From Meandrina meandrites (lineage: Eukaryota; Cnidaria; Anthozoa; Scleractinia; Meandrinidae), in contig OY855912.1 in NCBI GenBank assembly GCA_963693305.1, positions 4,563,501 through 4,627,500 on the forward strand: a stretch of 64,000 bases of DNA, written 5' to 3'. The notes below the pieces were generated by a model, which saw nothing but the letters and a program-made list of their open reading frames with translations, had not been told where the DNA came from and ran no database searches. The position numbers were made by a program, and so were the translations under genes. This document shows, piece after piece, positions 48,953 through 61,200 of this stretch (position 1 is its first letter; each line of letters starts with the position of its first letter).

Positions 48953-49100
48953 GTTATTTACCGGCTGGGAGGTCCGTATCGTGAAAAACTGTGACCGAGG
49001 TCTTGAAAATGCTGCCCGAGGCCGCAGGCCGAGGGCAGCATTTTCAAGGCCGAGGTCACAGTTTTTCACGATACGGACCGACCCAAAGCCGGTAAATAAC
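48953..49100. mobile_element. Perfect-looking foldback element, about 148 bp
   Basis: GTTATTTACCGGC...GGTCCGTATCGTGAAAAACTG at the left is mirrored at the right, ending GCCGGTAAATAAC, around the centre CCGAGGCCGCAGGCCGAGG. It would form a long hairpin. Confidence 0.85.
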
Positions 49101-49539
49101 TTATTTATTTTTTTCTAACTCGGTTAAAAAAAACTGAAAAGATCGTCTTGCAAAATTTAATTGTATTATAGGCACGCATCCAACGTTGAATCGATCGCCA
49201 AGCTACGGCAAGAGTGAAGAATGATTTGTTTACCGCCAAACAAAATAAATTTGCTAAAGTGAACAGTACTCACGGAAAAGGTCATCAGGTAAAAAACAGA
49301 AAAGTAACTTTAATAATAAAAAGAGGCGCAATGTAGCAGCAAAAGAGAGCATAAAAAATCTCGAGTCACGAAAGTGAAATTGAATGAAGCTGAACTGAAT
49401 GTGTAGTTTGGTCGCCTGCACACGGCACAATTTTGCAAGAATTTATTTGACCGTTTTTTTTTTTTCAAAACATCTCATTTTCTTGAATGGTGATAAGCAG
49501 TATTCGGTTTTGGGGAAAAGTAGCAGAAAGGCAAAGCGT

Positions 49540-49915
49540 TTGAAAGGATAAATCGAGTCTGTAAACCAGTGACTTGCAGTAAAACGCATTACGGCGTGAA
49601 AATCAGTGCGAATGCACAACAACGATCGAAAAACTACGGCTAGAAAACTATAACTTGTTTTGCCAATAAATACAAAGAATACCCGCCTAATGGAGAACTT
49701 CAAGGCCTTTTATTCCTTTACTAACTAGCTTTTGAAAGAATCAATCGGGAATGTAAGCCGGCGACTTGCAGGTAAGCGCAACTTGGCGTGAAAATCAGTG
49801 CGAATGCACAAACAACGATCGACAAACTACCGCCATAAAACTTGAACAATTTGATTTTGTCAATAAAGAGAATGGGTACTCGCCTTTTGGTGAACTTCAA
49901 GGCCTTTAATTTCAC
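49540..49915. repeat. Two-copy tandem repeat, period about 192 bp
   Basis: GGCGTGAAAATCAGTGCGAA at 49593 recurs at 49785, with the neighbouring GACTTGCAG and ACTTCAAGGCCTTT words kept. Confidence 0.75.
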
Positions 49916-51360
49916 TGCTTACTTTTCCTTTCATATCTAAAACGGCTGGTGAACAACTACATTAATTTTGGAGAGCAAAACTTTCATGGGTTCGTTCGTC
50001 TCGCCGCGAAATGAAAACACAGCGAGCTAGCCGGGCGGAATCGCTCCGTGAACGGGCAAGATCGAAAATTTCCGCCCGCTCCCGGAACCAATCAGATTGC
50101 AGGATTTGGAGAATTCCGCCCGCTCACAAGCCAAGAAAAAAATAAATTTTACTTATTCGTAAATAAATATTTTGTGTAATCTACATCGAATGAGTTTCAA
50201 CGCCCTTACGTTAAATTACATTCTTAACTTCGCAATATCGTGTTAAATATGGACAGTCGTTTGACATCTTAACCCTTTCCCTGAGGTTGACCTTTCTGAG
50301 CATTTGTTCACTTATAATCTCGGTTTTTAACTTACAAAGAACGAATAATCTTGATATTCCAGCTTACCTTTGAACGGGTCACAAGAGCAAGCATTTCCAC
50401 CAGTGTCAGACATAACGCTCTCATGTCTAAATCATACGACTTTTTACAGTTCTTCTCCTCGAGAGCATTTCGTCGAGCAATCCACAATACACCGGAACCA
50501 TTTTTATGCGGTCTTTTTCAAAAAAATATCGTGCACTTTTCAACGTCCATCTTTGTACACGCTGTTCGAATGGACGTGATTTTCTACTGCTATACCATAC
50601 GCCTTTTCGGGATTGATCTCTGGCGTCATTGGCTCGCGCAATCATGGCGTCAAACTTAAACTGGAGACAAAACGTTTTTTTGTTTCACCTCGCAACATTG
50701 TCCCGGGAAAAAACAGATTTTAAAGTACTAAATCAAGAAACGTGAGTGTCTCTTTCAATAGACTTTATTTTAATTGTTTTAAAAAATTATTTTAATTACA
50801 ATTATCCATTACGTAACTTTCAGTATACATGTAAACAAGCCTGAAATTGTTACTCTGTTTTAAATATGTCATGGGCTGTTTGTTCCCCGGACCTCTGTTT
50901 GGCTCTCAGTTTCCTCGCATAACCGGAATTCGTTTTCTTTCCGCTCTCCTTTCAGGCCGCCGCGCTCTCTGTCTTAACAAAAAAATTTTTTGCCGCACTC
51001 GTATGGGGAAGGGGTGGGGGGAGTGGAAAACTCTCCAAACTTTTAAACTCCAAAACTAGACTTCTGTTCACTCTTATCAAACGCCATTCTCTGTCAGTCT
51101 GTCTCCCTGTTATTTATTTTTCTTTAATTATTAATATTTATTATTATTGTTATTAAACCCATTTTAATTTTTTTTCACAGACTTGTCACGGTTTTTTTAA
51201 CAAAAATTAAGATCCTAGGTTTGATGATACAAAATATTTTTATTCCAGACAATTTTTTAGACGTGAATAAACTTCCTCTTACAAGCGCTTTTCTGATTTG
51301 GAGCACCCTTTTACACAATTTACACGTTTACTACCAATCAATAACTCCTTGTACAAAATG
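49916..51360. other. Unassigned region
   Basis: No gene recognised. GGAATTCCGCCCGCTC-like words occur twice near 50080 and 50120. Confidence 0.4.
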
Positions 51361-51364
51361 CTAA

Positions 51365-51680
51365 GTTAAGCCCAATTTTTCAAGAACGGAAATGATAAGT
51401 TTTTGGAGTTCAGATATTTTATGATTTTTAAAGTCCAGTTTTTCAAGAACGAAAATGCCAAGTCTTTGGATTTCAAATAATTTATGATTTTAACGTCCAA
51501 TTTTTCTAGAATGAAAATGATAAGTTTTTGAAGTTCAAATATCCCATGATTTTAAATTCCAATTTTTCAAGAACGAAATGCTAAGTTTTTGGAGTCCAAA
51601 TATTTTATGGTTTTAGAGTCTAAATTTTTCGAGAACGAAATGCTCGGTTTTTTGAGTTCAAATATTAATGATTTTGATTT
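51365..51680. repeat. Diverged tandem repeat, period about 62 bp, five copies
   Basis: CCAATTTTTCAAGAACG followed by AAATG.TAAGTTTTTGGAGTTCAAATAT recurs at about 51372, 51435, 51497, 51559 and 51620. Confidence 0.85.
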
Positions 51681-51976
51681 CATCTTTGACACATCTTCCA
51701 TATAAAAATTGATTTCAGTATACGAAGAATTAAATTAAAAATTTAAGTTTATTAAAAGATCTACTGCAAAAAGAACATGAACATCCTTAGGACACTAATA
51801 AATCCACATGCAAACCTAAAACCTTAAAAGCCTTGAAAGACGTATAACTTTAACTTTTCACTAAAATGTTCAAGAAAACAAAATCATAATTTTCATGCGA
51901 TTTTCGTAACAAAAATCCTCACCTGTATCGGTTCCCTCCCGTTACAGTCCTATTACCAGTTACAGATGATTATGAC

Positions 51977-52210
51977 ATGAATATCCACAATCTATCAAGG
52001 ACAAGAGTTATCGAAGTAAGACGAAATCTACTCACACTACTGAATGGAGATGTGTTTTATCCACTGTCCACCTGGCCACAGGACATTCAACAACTGTTTT
52101 GGAAGAAACCCATTGGCGATACAGACACATTTAAGTTGATGCTATTCTTTCTGGGAAATGGCTGCTCACCACACATAATAGAAGAATGGATCCTAACATC
52201 TCAGCATTAG
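51977..52210 (+). pseudogene. Unidentified protein fragment, probably transposon-derived
   Basis: The frame reads NIHNLSRTRVIEVRRNLLTLLNGD, later GNGCSPHIIEEWILTSQH and stop. The composition looks protein-like, but I cannot name the family. It follows a polypyrimidine-rich stretch (acceptor-like) near 51930. Confidence 0.3.
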
Positions 52211-52988
52211 GCTACACTGCAAAAGGCAGATAAAAGAGCAAGACAAATCCAGTTTATAATTAATAATATGGACTCTAAGGCTAACGTCTGGTTTTATTTT
52301 GATATCCATCATTCAACTTGGCTATTCCTTAACGGCCAGCTTAGAAACACCAGAAGCCAGTAACCTTTTCCAACACATCGTGTCTTAAGGAACAAAAATT
52401 CTAATAAGCTGTGAATCTTTGTAAATGCCTTGTCATTTCGAATATTTCTTATTCATCATTATTTTATCGTAATCGTCAAGTTTATAGAAAGTGAAGGAAT
52501 TATAATTTGTTATATCATTTAATTTCTGACTCAGAAAAACCTTTTGAAATTTTTTTATGAAGATTGCAATGTTTTAAAGGTTTTTTAACTGCTTTTGATC
52601 AAATTAATTTAAATCTTTTTAACTTTTACTTCTATGTGTTTCTTTAAATAACATTAATCCTGAGGATCCACGTTGAGGGTTTAATTTTTTACTCCGAACA
52701 TTTCTCGGCTTTGATAAATAACCAAGCAGCTTTGTTTTCTTTCCAAAAAAATTTTTAAACACTCTCAGTTAGGGCAAAGTTCGCCTATTATGGAGATATA
52801 ACCAGTGTTGGTAGCTTTACCTCCAGAAACCAATCTCATCCCCCCCCCTCCCTCTCCTCCCCACACACTTCCAACTTTTTTCTCTTCTTATAACCATGCT
52901 AACCATAACAAATCTCATCTTTCCTTTTAATTTCCATTTTCATATTAATTTTCTATGATTCAAATTATTATTTACTGTGCATTACCTT

Positions 52989-53597
52989 GTGGTTGACGTG
53001 GCTGCACTGCAATTTGTTGGTCCCTCAACGTGAATGTACAATTTAACACCAAACATTTTAACCTTATTACTTTTAAAAAGTTCAACATAATGTTCGCTAA
53101 GAAGATAAAAACTTTAAAAGTTCAAAGGCTATTATATACATAAGTTAAAATTTAAAACCGAACGTTTTCGACTAAAAGTCATCATCAGGGTTGATGTTTC
53201 TTTGCCGCGTGGTTTCGTATTTAAATGTTAAGTCACTCCCATGGGGAACAGGTGAATTGGATGAGCTAACAGCTTTTTGTTTAGCTCTGGCTTTCTTAAA
53301 GCAATAAACAAAGCCTCCAGGATCCTCCAGTATACATTTTAACTTATGTATATAATAGCCTTTGAACTTTTAAAGTTTTTATTACTTTTAATTTATTTCA
53401 TTTTTATGTTTTCACACTACCTTGTGGTTGACGTGGCTGCACTGCAGTTTGTTGGTCCCTCAAGGTCAGTGTATAATTTAACACCTAACATTTTTAATTT
53501 ATTTTATTATAATTTATCCTTTTACACTACCTTGTGGTTGACGTGGCTGCACTGCAGTTTGTTGGTCCCTCAACGTGAGCGTATAATTTAACACCTA
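52989..53597. repeat. Three copies of a 67 bp repeat
   Basis: CTTGTGGTTGACGTGGCTGC...GGTCCCTCAA...TATAATTTAACACC at about 52989-53055, 53421-53487 and 53529-53597. Spacing is uneven, so these are interspersed or partly collapsed tandem units. Confidence 0.8.
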
Positions 53598-53935
53598 ACT
53601 TTTTAACTTATATTACTTTTTAGTTAACTATTTTTGTTTTTACTTACAACATCCCCGTACACGCACCCATCTCCTGTAACTTTACCCACTGTTTCAGTGG
53701 AGATTTGAGAACCCTTTAACTAGGCGATCCCATACTTTTACACCTGTAATGCCACAAAGGTTGCTAGTTAAAGCTACTGTACAAACCTAATTACTGACCT
53801 TCCTAAAATCCTATTGTTCTCTCTCTGCAATATATCGGAAATTGCAGCCATGCACCAAAACATCAATGTGGAAGCGGCTGAAATTGTCGATGTTATACAG
53901 AGCGATATAAATAGGGTTTAGGAGAGTCAATAATT

Positions 53936-54052
53936 ATAATAGATAACTACTTCGGTTCACGGTATTATTGGGTATATTGCAGGCAGCTGAGGCCGCATGC
54001 AATATCCCCAATAATGCTGTAATTATCAGCAATTATCTATTAAACATTGGAG
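53936..54052. mobile_element. Foldback element
   Basis: TAATAGATAA at the left mirrors TTATCTATTA at the right, with GTATTATTGGGTATATTGCA and its near-complement inside. Confidence 0.65.
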
Positions 54053-54470
54053 CTATTTGAGAGATTTGTGCTTTTCTACATTGTGTGGTAATTAAGCTCT
54101 CGCTGATAAAAAGTTAAACGTTACTTTAAGTTTGAATCGTTGAACATTGGGCTAACAGATTGAGCACAGAGTCGAACAGAAAAAATCCCAAGAAAATCGA
54201 GATAAATTGTCGCATCAATGAGGATTTTTTATAGCGTAAAAACGGATACTTTTTTTCTTGTGATACGAATGACAATTGTATCCAGCAAGCAGGACTAATA
54301 TTCATGCCGTGTCTCGTTTTCTATAGAAAAAGGGGCGGATATTTGTGCAATGATACATATTTTGAAAGAAAGGTTCCTTTCTGGCATGATAACACAATTC
54401 AGTTACATCTGCTTTCCTGAGGCTTAGTGGCAGTTTTGATTCTCTAAAATTGATCTGAAACCTGAAAACT

Positions 54471-54525
54471 CTTGAAGCCGTTATTAAGTCCAAAATAAGA
54501 AAACCATTACGACCAGAACTTTCGT
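54471..54525 (-). pseudogene. Broken LOX exon 1 remnant
   Basis: Matches KVLIVL... of the 43.5 kb copy at the DNA level, but the start is ACG, one base is missing, TAA ends the frame, and the donor GT is lost (AG|AGTTTT). It lies about 0.7 kb 5' of nothing on its own strand except the older copies, so it is a relic. Confidence 0.6.
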
Positions 54526-54962
54526 TTTTGTGACTGGCAGAGAAATATCGTGAAGTAATGCATATTCTCAAACATTTTTCCAGCCTACTTCTTTTGATAA
54601 TTCAGTTCACATTTTTCTGGTGATCTTGTCTGTGACCAAAGTAACAAACAAGGTAATCCAATGAGTTCCACTTTCAGTATTCATAGTAATTAGAACAAGT
54701 TTGGCAGCTGCAAACGAGAGATCAGTCTATAGTTTATTTTCAAGCGTAAAATTGTCACAATTTAGATTATTGATTCAATAAATGTCACATATCTTCGTAC
54801 GGTGGAGGTAATGTTGGTGAATACACTAGAGCACCGCCAAGTAAATACGATAAGCTTGACTAGATAAGCATTTAAAACCTATCGAGCGGATAGACAAGTA
54901 AAGCCGTAAGAGCGACATCAAACGAAAGAAACACTGCACACACCACAAATCACAACAAATGC

Positions 54963-54968
54963 TTTAAT
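54963..54968 (-). terminator. Possible polyadenylation signal of gene 3
   Basis: ATTAAA on minus, in the same context as 13763-13768 behind gene 2. Confidence 0.35.
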
Positions 54969-55130
54969 CTACCTTCAAAGTGCATGCATACAGAACACTG
55001 TTTCTCCCCTTAACATTTGCACTTGCTTAGTAACATAACTTTAGACTAGAAAACTAAACCCTTAGTAATGTGCCCTCTTTGATTACGAATCTAGTGCATG
55101 CGCCGAAGCGCGGTATCCGACACGTCCTAG

Positions 55131-58100
55131 CTAAGTTTGTATGCCATTCGGCAACCATCTTGGAATGAGGTATGGATAGGTGAGGTCATCATTTTCCTTC
55201 CGTTTCCTGTTCACTTCTTGCATGCGAGGCTGAACAATCTGCATTAGGTAACTATAGTAACCATTGACGAGGTTCACAGCCTTGATGTCCTTAAGCTCGT
55301 TTCCATAATCAAACAAGGAATCGAAACGGAAGGACCCCAGGGAATTATGGAAGCTAGTTTCGATCTGAAAATGAAAAACCAAATAGTGCTTCTTACAAAC
55401 GTTATAAAAACAATATGAAACACATAAGAATGATTTCTCCAAAAAGATTATGTTTAGCAATAATTGCACCTTTTCTTACAATAACAAGAATAATGCCGAA
55501 GTAAAATAACAAAGAAAGTTAATTATGTTAGAATTCCTGGAATTGTTATGTAAGAAAAAAGGAAGGAGGCGTGTGATACAGCGTCTAGTCACTGCTCTCG
55601 TTATACTTTTCAAAAGTCCCATTGTTACTTTTTTAGTTACTCAGTTTAATACCAAGGGTTAATACAAATACAAATGCTTTTAACGGGTTGACATGTTAAC
55701 TAATGGAATTTCGCAAATCAGGTTAGAGAGATTAAGCTTCACGTTTGTTTTTCCCGCGTACGGCAAAAAGCCAACTTTGCCGCCTGCCGCTCATGCGCCA
55801 ATGTGAGTAGTTTTGTTTTGGTGGGAATAAGTACAATTTTTCTATTTTACTGATGGATTTATTCAATAATTAGAATAAAGTTTGCAGAATCAGCAGCATT
55901 CTGACGTTTGACGTAAGAAATTGGAACGGCTTCAAGTTTGTAATTTCTCTGAACTTACCCTCTCAAATTCTCTTTCCCTCTAAAATATTTAAATTACTAC
56001 TACACATTAACTTACAGCTGAAGTGAGCCTGTTTGGCAGCCGATAAACAGAGAATTTCCCCTCTTCCACTCTTGTGTCATTGTACAGTTTAGTCGGAAGG
56101 TTGGGAATGTACTCAGCATAGTCTGAGAGCTCGTAGTTAACCGAGGCGTGCTGGATCGTCAAGTGAGAGATGATGCGGCTCAAAATCTCACAGAGTTCTT
56201 TCTTGGAATCGATACTTGGAGGCAAACCTTGAATCTGTGAAAAATAAAAAGGAAAGTCACGTGTTGTATCAAAATCTTAAAAAATGACAATAGACAGCCG
56301 ATTGAGCAGCAAAATGCTATCGAATACTTATCCAGATATCACTAGTGCGGCATCTTCACTGTGCTCTCAAAGCAATCTTTTAACGAAAACAATTTCCGCT
56401 TAACAAGAATGTTTATCTTCGCCATGCCGACACTTTCACCAAACGAATTCAGATGAAAATTTACAAGCGTATGAGCGACAAACTCGACAAATATTCGACT
56501 GAAGTTGACTTCAAAAAATACAGTTTGCGTCGGAACTCTGAAAATGCTGAGAAATTTGTAGAAAAAGGACAGAGCGTGAAATAAAGCCCACGTACTAGCC
56601 ACTACGGTAAAACCTCACAGCTCAGGTAGTCAGATTTCACGCAATCTCGTCCCCAGAGGCCGCGATCCTTCTGGTCTGCGCCAGGAATGGAGACCTTTAA
56701 ACTGACAGCCCGCCAAAAAGACGGCCAAAACTCATTGACTTCACAATACACTACTTAAAATAAACTTACTAGTAATACACGATATATAGTTTATCTTCTC
56801 GTTTTCTTTATATTTACCCTTCCAATGCCTCCGTTTGGCCCAGTTCCGTCAAGTGACACTTCATTGATGTACGCCTGAAGTTCCACGTCTTCCTTCACGT
56901 CATTATCCACATCATAATACCTAAACAAACGTAATACTTCATCGCCTTCCATTTGAAACTATGACAACTATGAGTTTAGAGAGACTTTGTCGCAGAAAAT
57001 TATGACGACACGATACAGTTATTGCTGTATCTTTACGACACAGACAAATAGCAGAACTCGGCATTAAGATTAAACTTGCCCCTTACTAAGATATTTATTC
57101 GCCTTTTTCCACCTTTCTTGTGTCTTCGTCCGCGACCGTTTGTTGTTGTCGTTCAGCAGTTCGAGGTGGTTTTTAAATGGTAAAATATAAGCCGTTTCAT
57201 TCACAGGTCAAAACTGCGTTAGAGTAAAATTTTACTTTACTTTAAAGATCTAACAGCACGATATAATCATTTACAAATATGAAAAAGTGAGAAAGTAAAA
57301 ATTAAGTGCTGAAGGAAGCCACGCAACAGGAATGTACTTTCCTTAGAAATAGGCTATTCATATGAAACAATTGCTAATTAATGATAAAAAATATAAAATA
57401 TGGAATATATTGCTGGTTTTCACTGTCACGCCACAAAAAAGTAAATCCAAAACTATTGAGTGAAAAAACTCAAGAATATTATAGGTTGTAGTCTCGGGTT
57501 TGTACGGTATTCCGTACTCGAGTTATCCGTCGATATGTTCCACACAAATTTACAGAGCTCTGTATGGAAACGCCATGTTGGTGCCCATGCAGTTGGGCAC
57601 CAACATGGCGGCCGGAAATCAATGAAAACATCTGGAATTCACTTCTGCTATAAAAGGCAGTTATATCACTCTCATGAACAAGTAAGCATTCACATCATGA
57701 CACTTCTCACAAAAGCAGCCTTCTGGCGGCCATCTTGATGTCGTGTGGCGTGAAATTCCGAAATTCAAAATGGTCTATCTTAAAGACGGCGGCTGCTATC
57801 GAGCTAAAAACCTTCAACAAGATATATATTAAGGATGTCTAATAGCCAGTGAATGATAAAAACTCAGGGGTCTTGCGATTCTGGATTTTAGAATTTTGAT
57901 GACGTCACGTGAAAACAAAGAATAAGTTAATTTGGACTGCGAGTGTTCCTTTAAGAAAAACAAAAGTTTTAGTGGAGTGTTTCACTTACAAGTTCACGTA
58001 TTTTTCCACAAACTTTTCGATAACTTCATAGATTTTTTCGCCATCATCTCGGTAAGGGAAGTAAGGAACCAGTTTTTTGTCAGCCAATCCGCGTTTCTAG

Positions 58101-58192
58101 TAAAGTAAAAGATAAGTAAAAGTCTTATACATAATCGAAAAGAATAAAACAGACAGACCAATACGACGCACAGACATAGACAGACAGGCACT

Positions 58193-58228
<36 letters not shown>

Positions 58229-61200
58229 TCTTATTTAATAGGACAGGAATTGCCGAGCTTTTTAGTCAAACTTTGCCTATTGCTTGTTTAACTTAATCAA
58301 ATTAAAATAGAGCGTACTGTCGCCATCCCCGTTTATGAGTAGCAGCAACTTGTTTATACGCAGAATTCCTGTTCACATCGCCCATATATTCACGGTTGTT
58401 GGCTCGTTTACGAGAAAATGACGATTTTCTTCTCTGTTGCATTAAGAAAAAGCCGTCGTTCTTTAACGTGCTCGAGCAAATCACACAAGAAATTATGCTC
58501 ACTAAGGTGCGAAATGCAAGAGTTTAAATTTTTAAATTTTGCAAGTAAAAACCTTTCACTGTTTTGTTAAGTCAAGCATTGTGGATGCATTTCTTGTATG
58601 CTATCGATAAACCCTTTACCAAGGCGTGCTACTGTGCCCCTGATGAAAATATCATCTCTGCAGGTTTATTCTATGCTGTATTTAGCTCATTTTGTGAGTC
58701 AAGTTGTACCTTGATGTTGCGCATGAAATCTGTCACTTCCCATGTGGATAATGGATGTGCATCTCGAATGAGTCTCAGTCCTCCGTCGTTTCCATATGCA
58801 AACAGGAGGTCCATGAAACGCGCTTCGTTCACCAGTGCAGGAGTTCCAAACACGTTGGGGACAATTACCTCGCGGCAGTGATACTTCAGTATTTGGTGCA
58901 GCGGATGCAAAGACGATAAGGTCCGTTTCAAAGAGACGCAGAATGGCTCAATAAAATAATGGACCTGAAATAAGGCCAAACTGAACAATCAGATCCATAC
59001 AGCAAGTGCACACCATCTGAAACGGCTCAAGCAGCACCAGTCACTTGGTGAAATTATATGAATATAAATTTGGCCATGATCGGTGCAAAAAATAGTTCGT
59101 ACCTTAGCGAGGTGCTCAACAATTTGCGAATATCCTAAATCAGTGATTTGAACATTGAGTTTGGCGAGCATCCAGTTGTCTCCATCTGAGGGTGTGTAAA
59201 CCGCTGAATCTGGTGGAAAAAGAGTTTTCGGTTAGGTAAGAAACTGGGCGGGTTCAAAATTGATAGAAAATAGCACCAGCAATCAAGCAACTGGGAGAAT
59301 CCTCACTGGTAAAAAAAACGCACTACGGGCTAACATTACAGAAACTATGGCAGACTTGGGGATGGGACCCTTCTCTTTTATCTTGCTGAAAAATAAAAGA
59401 CTCCAAGGTCCGAAAATTTCACCTCTACTGGAGGGAGAGAGGATTTACTTTCACACCCCCCCCCCCCCCCCCTCCCCTCCTTTGCACGCCAGCATGATAA
59501 ATAGGGTGTGTCTTCGACCACATGCGCTACCCCAACCTCCGCCTTTGAGAACTTCCAGATCTGCCACTGAGGAACACAACTAAATTGCAGGTGTTTTAGA
59601 CCTTACGTTTTAAGCAAGGTCAGCAAAAAGAAGACGTCTTTATAATCCTGAGTGCAGTTTAGCATTCCTTATCGCGATACAAGCCGTGACACAAGCCTGT
59701 CTGGGTATCACGTTATGACGCTACTTGTATATTTGAAAGCCTGATAAGAGTAATCTAATTTAATTTTGATGCTATCATTCATTTTTATTTCAGGGCCTTC
59801 CTGAAAACCACATTAGTGATTGGAGCCTCCTGTATAAAGATATTATCATCATCCTCATCATTACTATTATTATAATAATTATCAGTAAACCTGTTTTCCT
59901 GACGACCTGGTATTGACATATGTCGGTATACATATTGATTAATTCTTGCTAACCTGGTGTGTAGTCCATTTGTATGGCGACGGGCACAAGTTCATTCTGC
60001 TGACCAACCTTCGCAGATGCAAAAAGAGCAACTGGAGAGAGAAAGTTCCACATGGTCCTTCGAGGATCTCTATCGGTAAGGTCCGGCGATCTGTCCATAT
60101 CGTCACACAACTCGTAACGCAGAGCGTAGATGCGACCTTGGTTTATTGCCTGAAAATTAATGTCATATAGTGCCACAATCCATCTGCATTTGGTATTAAG
60201 ATTGAGTTGTCACGAGAAATAGGTATGTCGCAATATTTTAAACTTGAAAATTGCGAGAAAGTAAAGTGCTTTTCTTGTTTTTATTTGCCATCCAACTCAA
60301 CAACAACAAAAAATACAAGAAAAACGTACATCTTCCAAAGAATCTTCAGTCTTCAGAGCCGCTTGTACAGCGGCTTCCCAGTCAAATTTAGGATTGAGTG
60401 TTTCCTTTAACTTGTTCCAGTCCAGTCCCACTGGTCCTGATAAGATAGCACGTGGTCATCATCAAAACTTAATGTTCTCTAGTTTCTATCTTAAGCAAAG
60501 TAACTACCAGGGCAATATATTTGGTCTGCTTATCACTGCATTTTGTCGTTAAACAGGGAGGTGAATATATACAATTCAGTATCATTCCAACATTGCGCTA
60601 TTTAATCATATTTTTAAGTCAACATATAATACGTACTGAAATTTTTTTCTCAGTTAGTGCTCGTATTTTTCCTCGCTCCTACTGGGTTCGGAAAAATACT
60701 ACGCAACTTGCAAAATATCCGCGTGTATTATACGTTAAACCATTGAATAAGGTGTATGTATTTACTAGTGTGATAATGAGTATCCTGCATTTTGACCGGA
60801 TGCGAAATTGATCATTTGATGTCATATTCACCTTGGCGACATAGTATACTGTATACTGTATTTTCAGATTCGTTAAACCTACCTTGCTTTTCTTTCTCCA
60901 GTTCTTTTCCTGAAAGGCAATAAATAATTCGACAAAAACTGTAAAATCTGGTCCTCAAATGCCACCGATATACTTGCAACATGACCTGCCTTTAATTGGA
61001 TAGCGTTCCGATAGAGGAGAACATGAGCCTCGACTTTAAAACCTACCCTTATTAGCTCCCAGAATTTAGTGCATTACCGTAGGGTTGACAGCATGTAGAA
61101 TTTTTTATTAAAGGGACACTGTTACGAGCATAACTTCAAAAATTCAACAGCCCAAAAACATGTTTGCACCATTGGAAATCTATCAACAGTGGTCAAGTAT

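Noticed and set aside
54471..54525. Alternative first exon for gene 2
   Set aside because: Start codon is ACG, one base is missing, a stop follows and the donor is gone.
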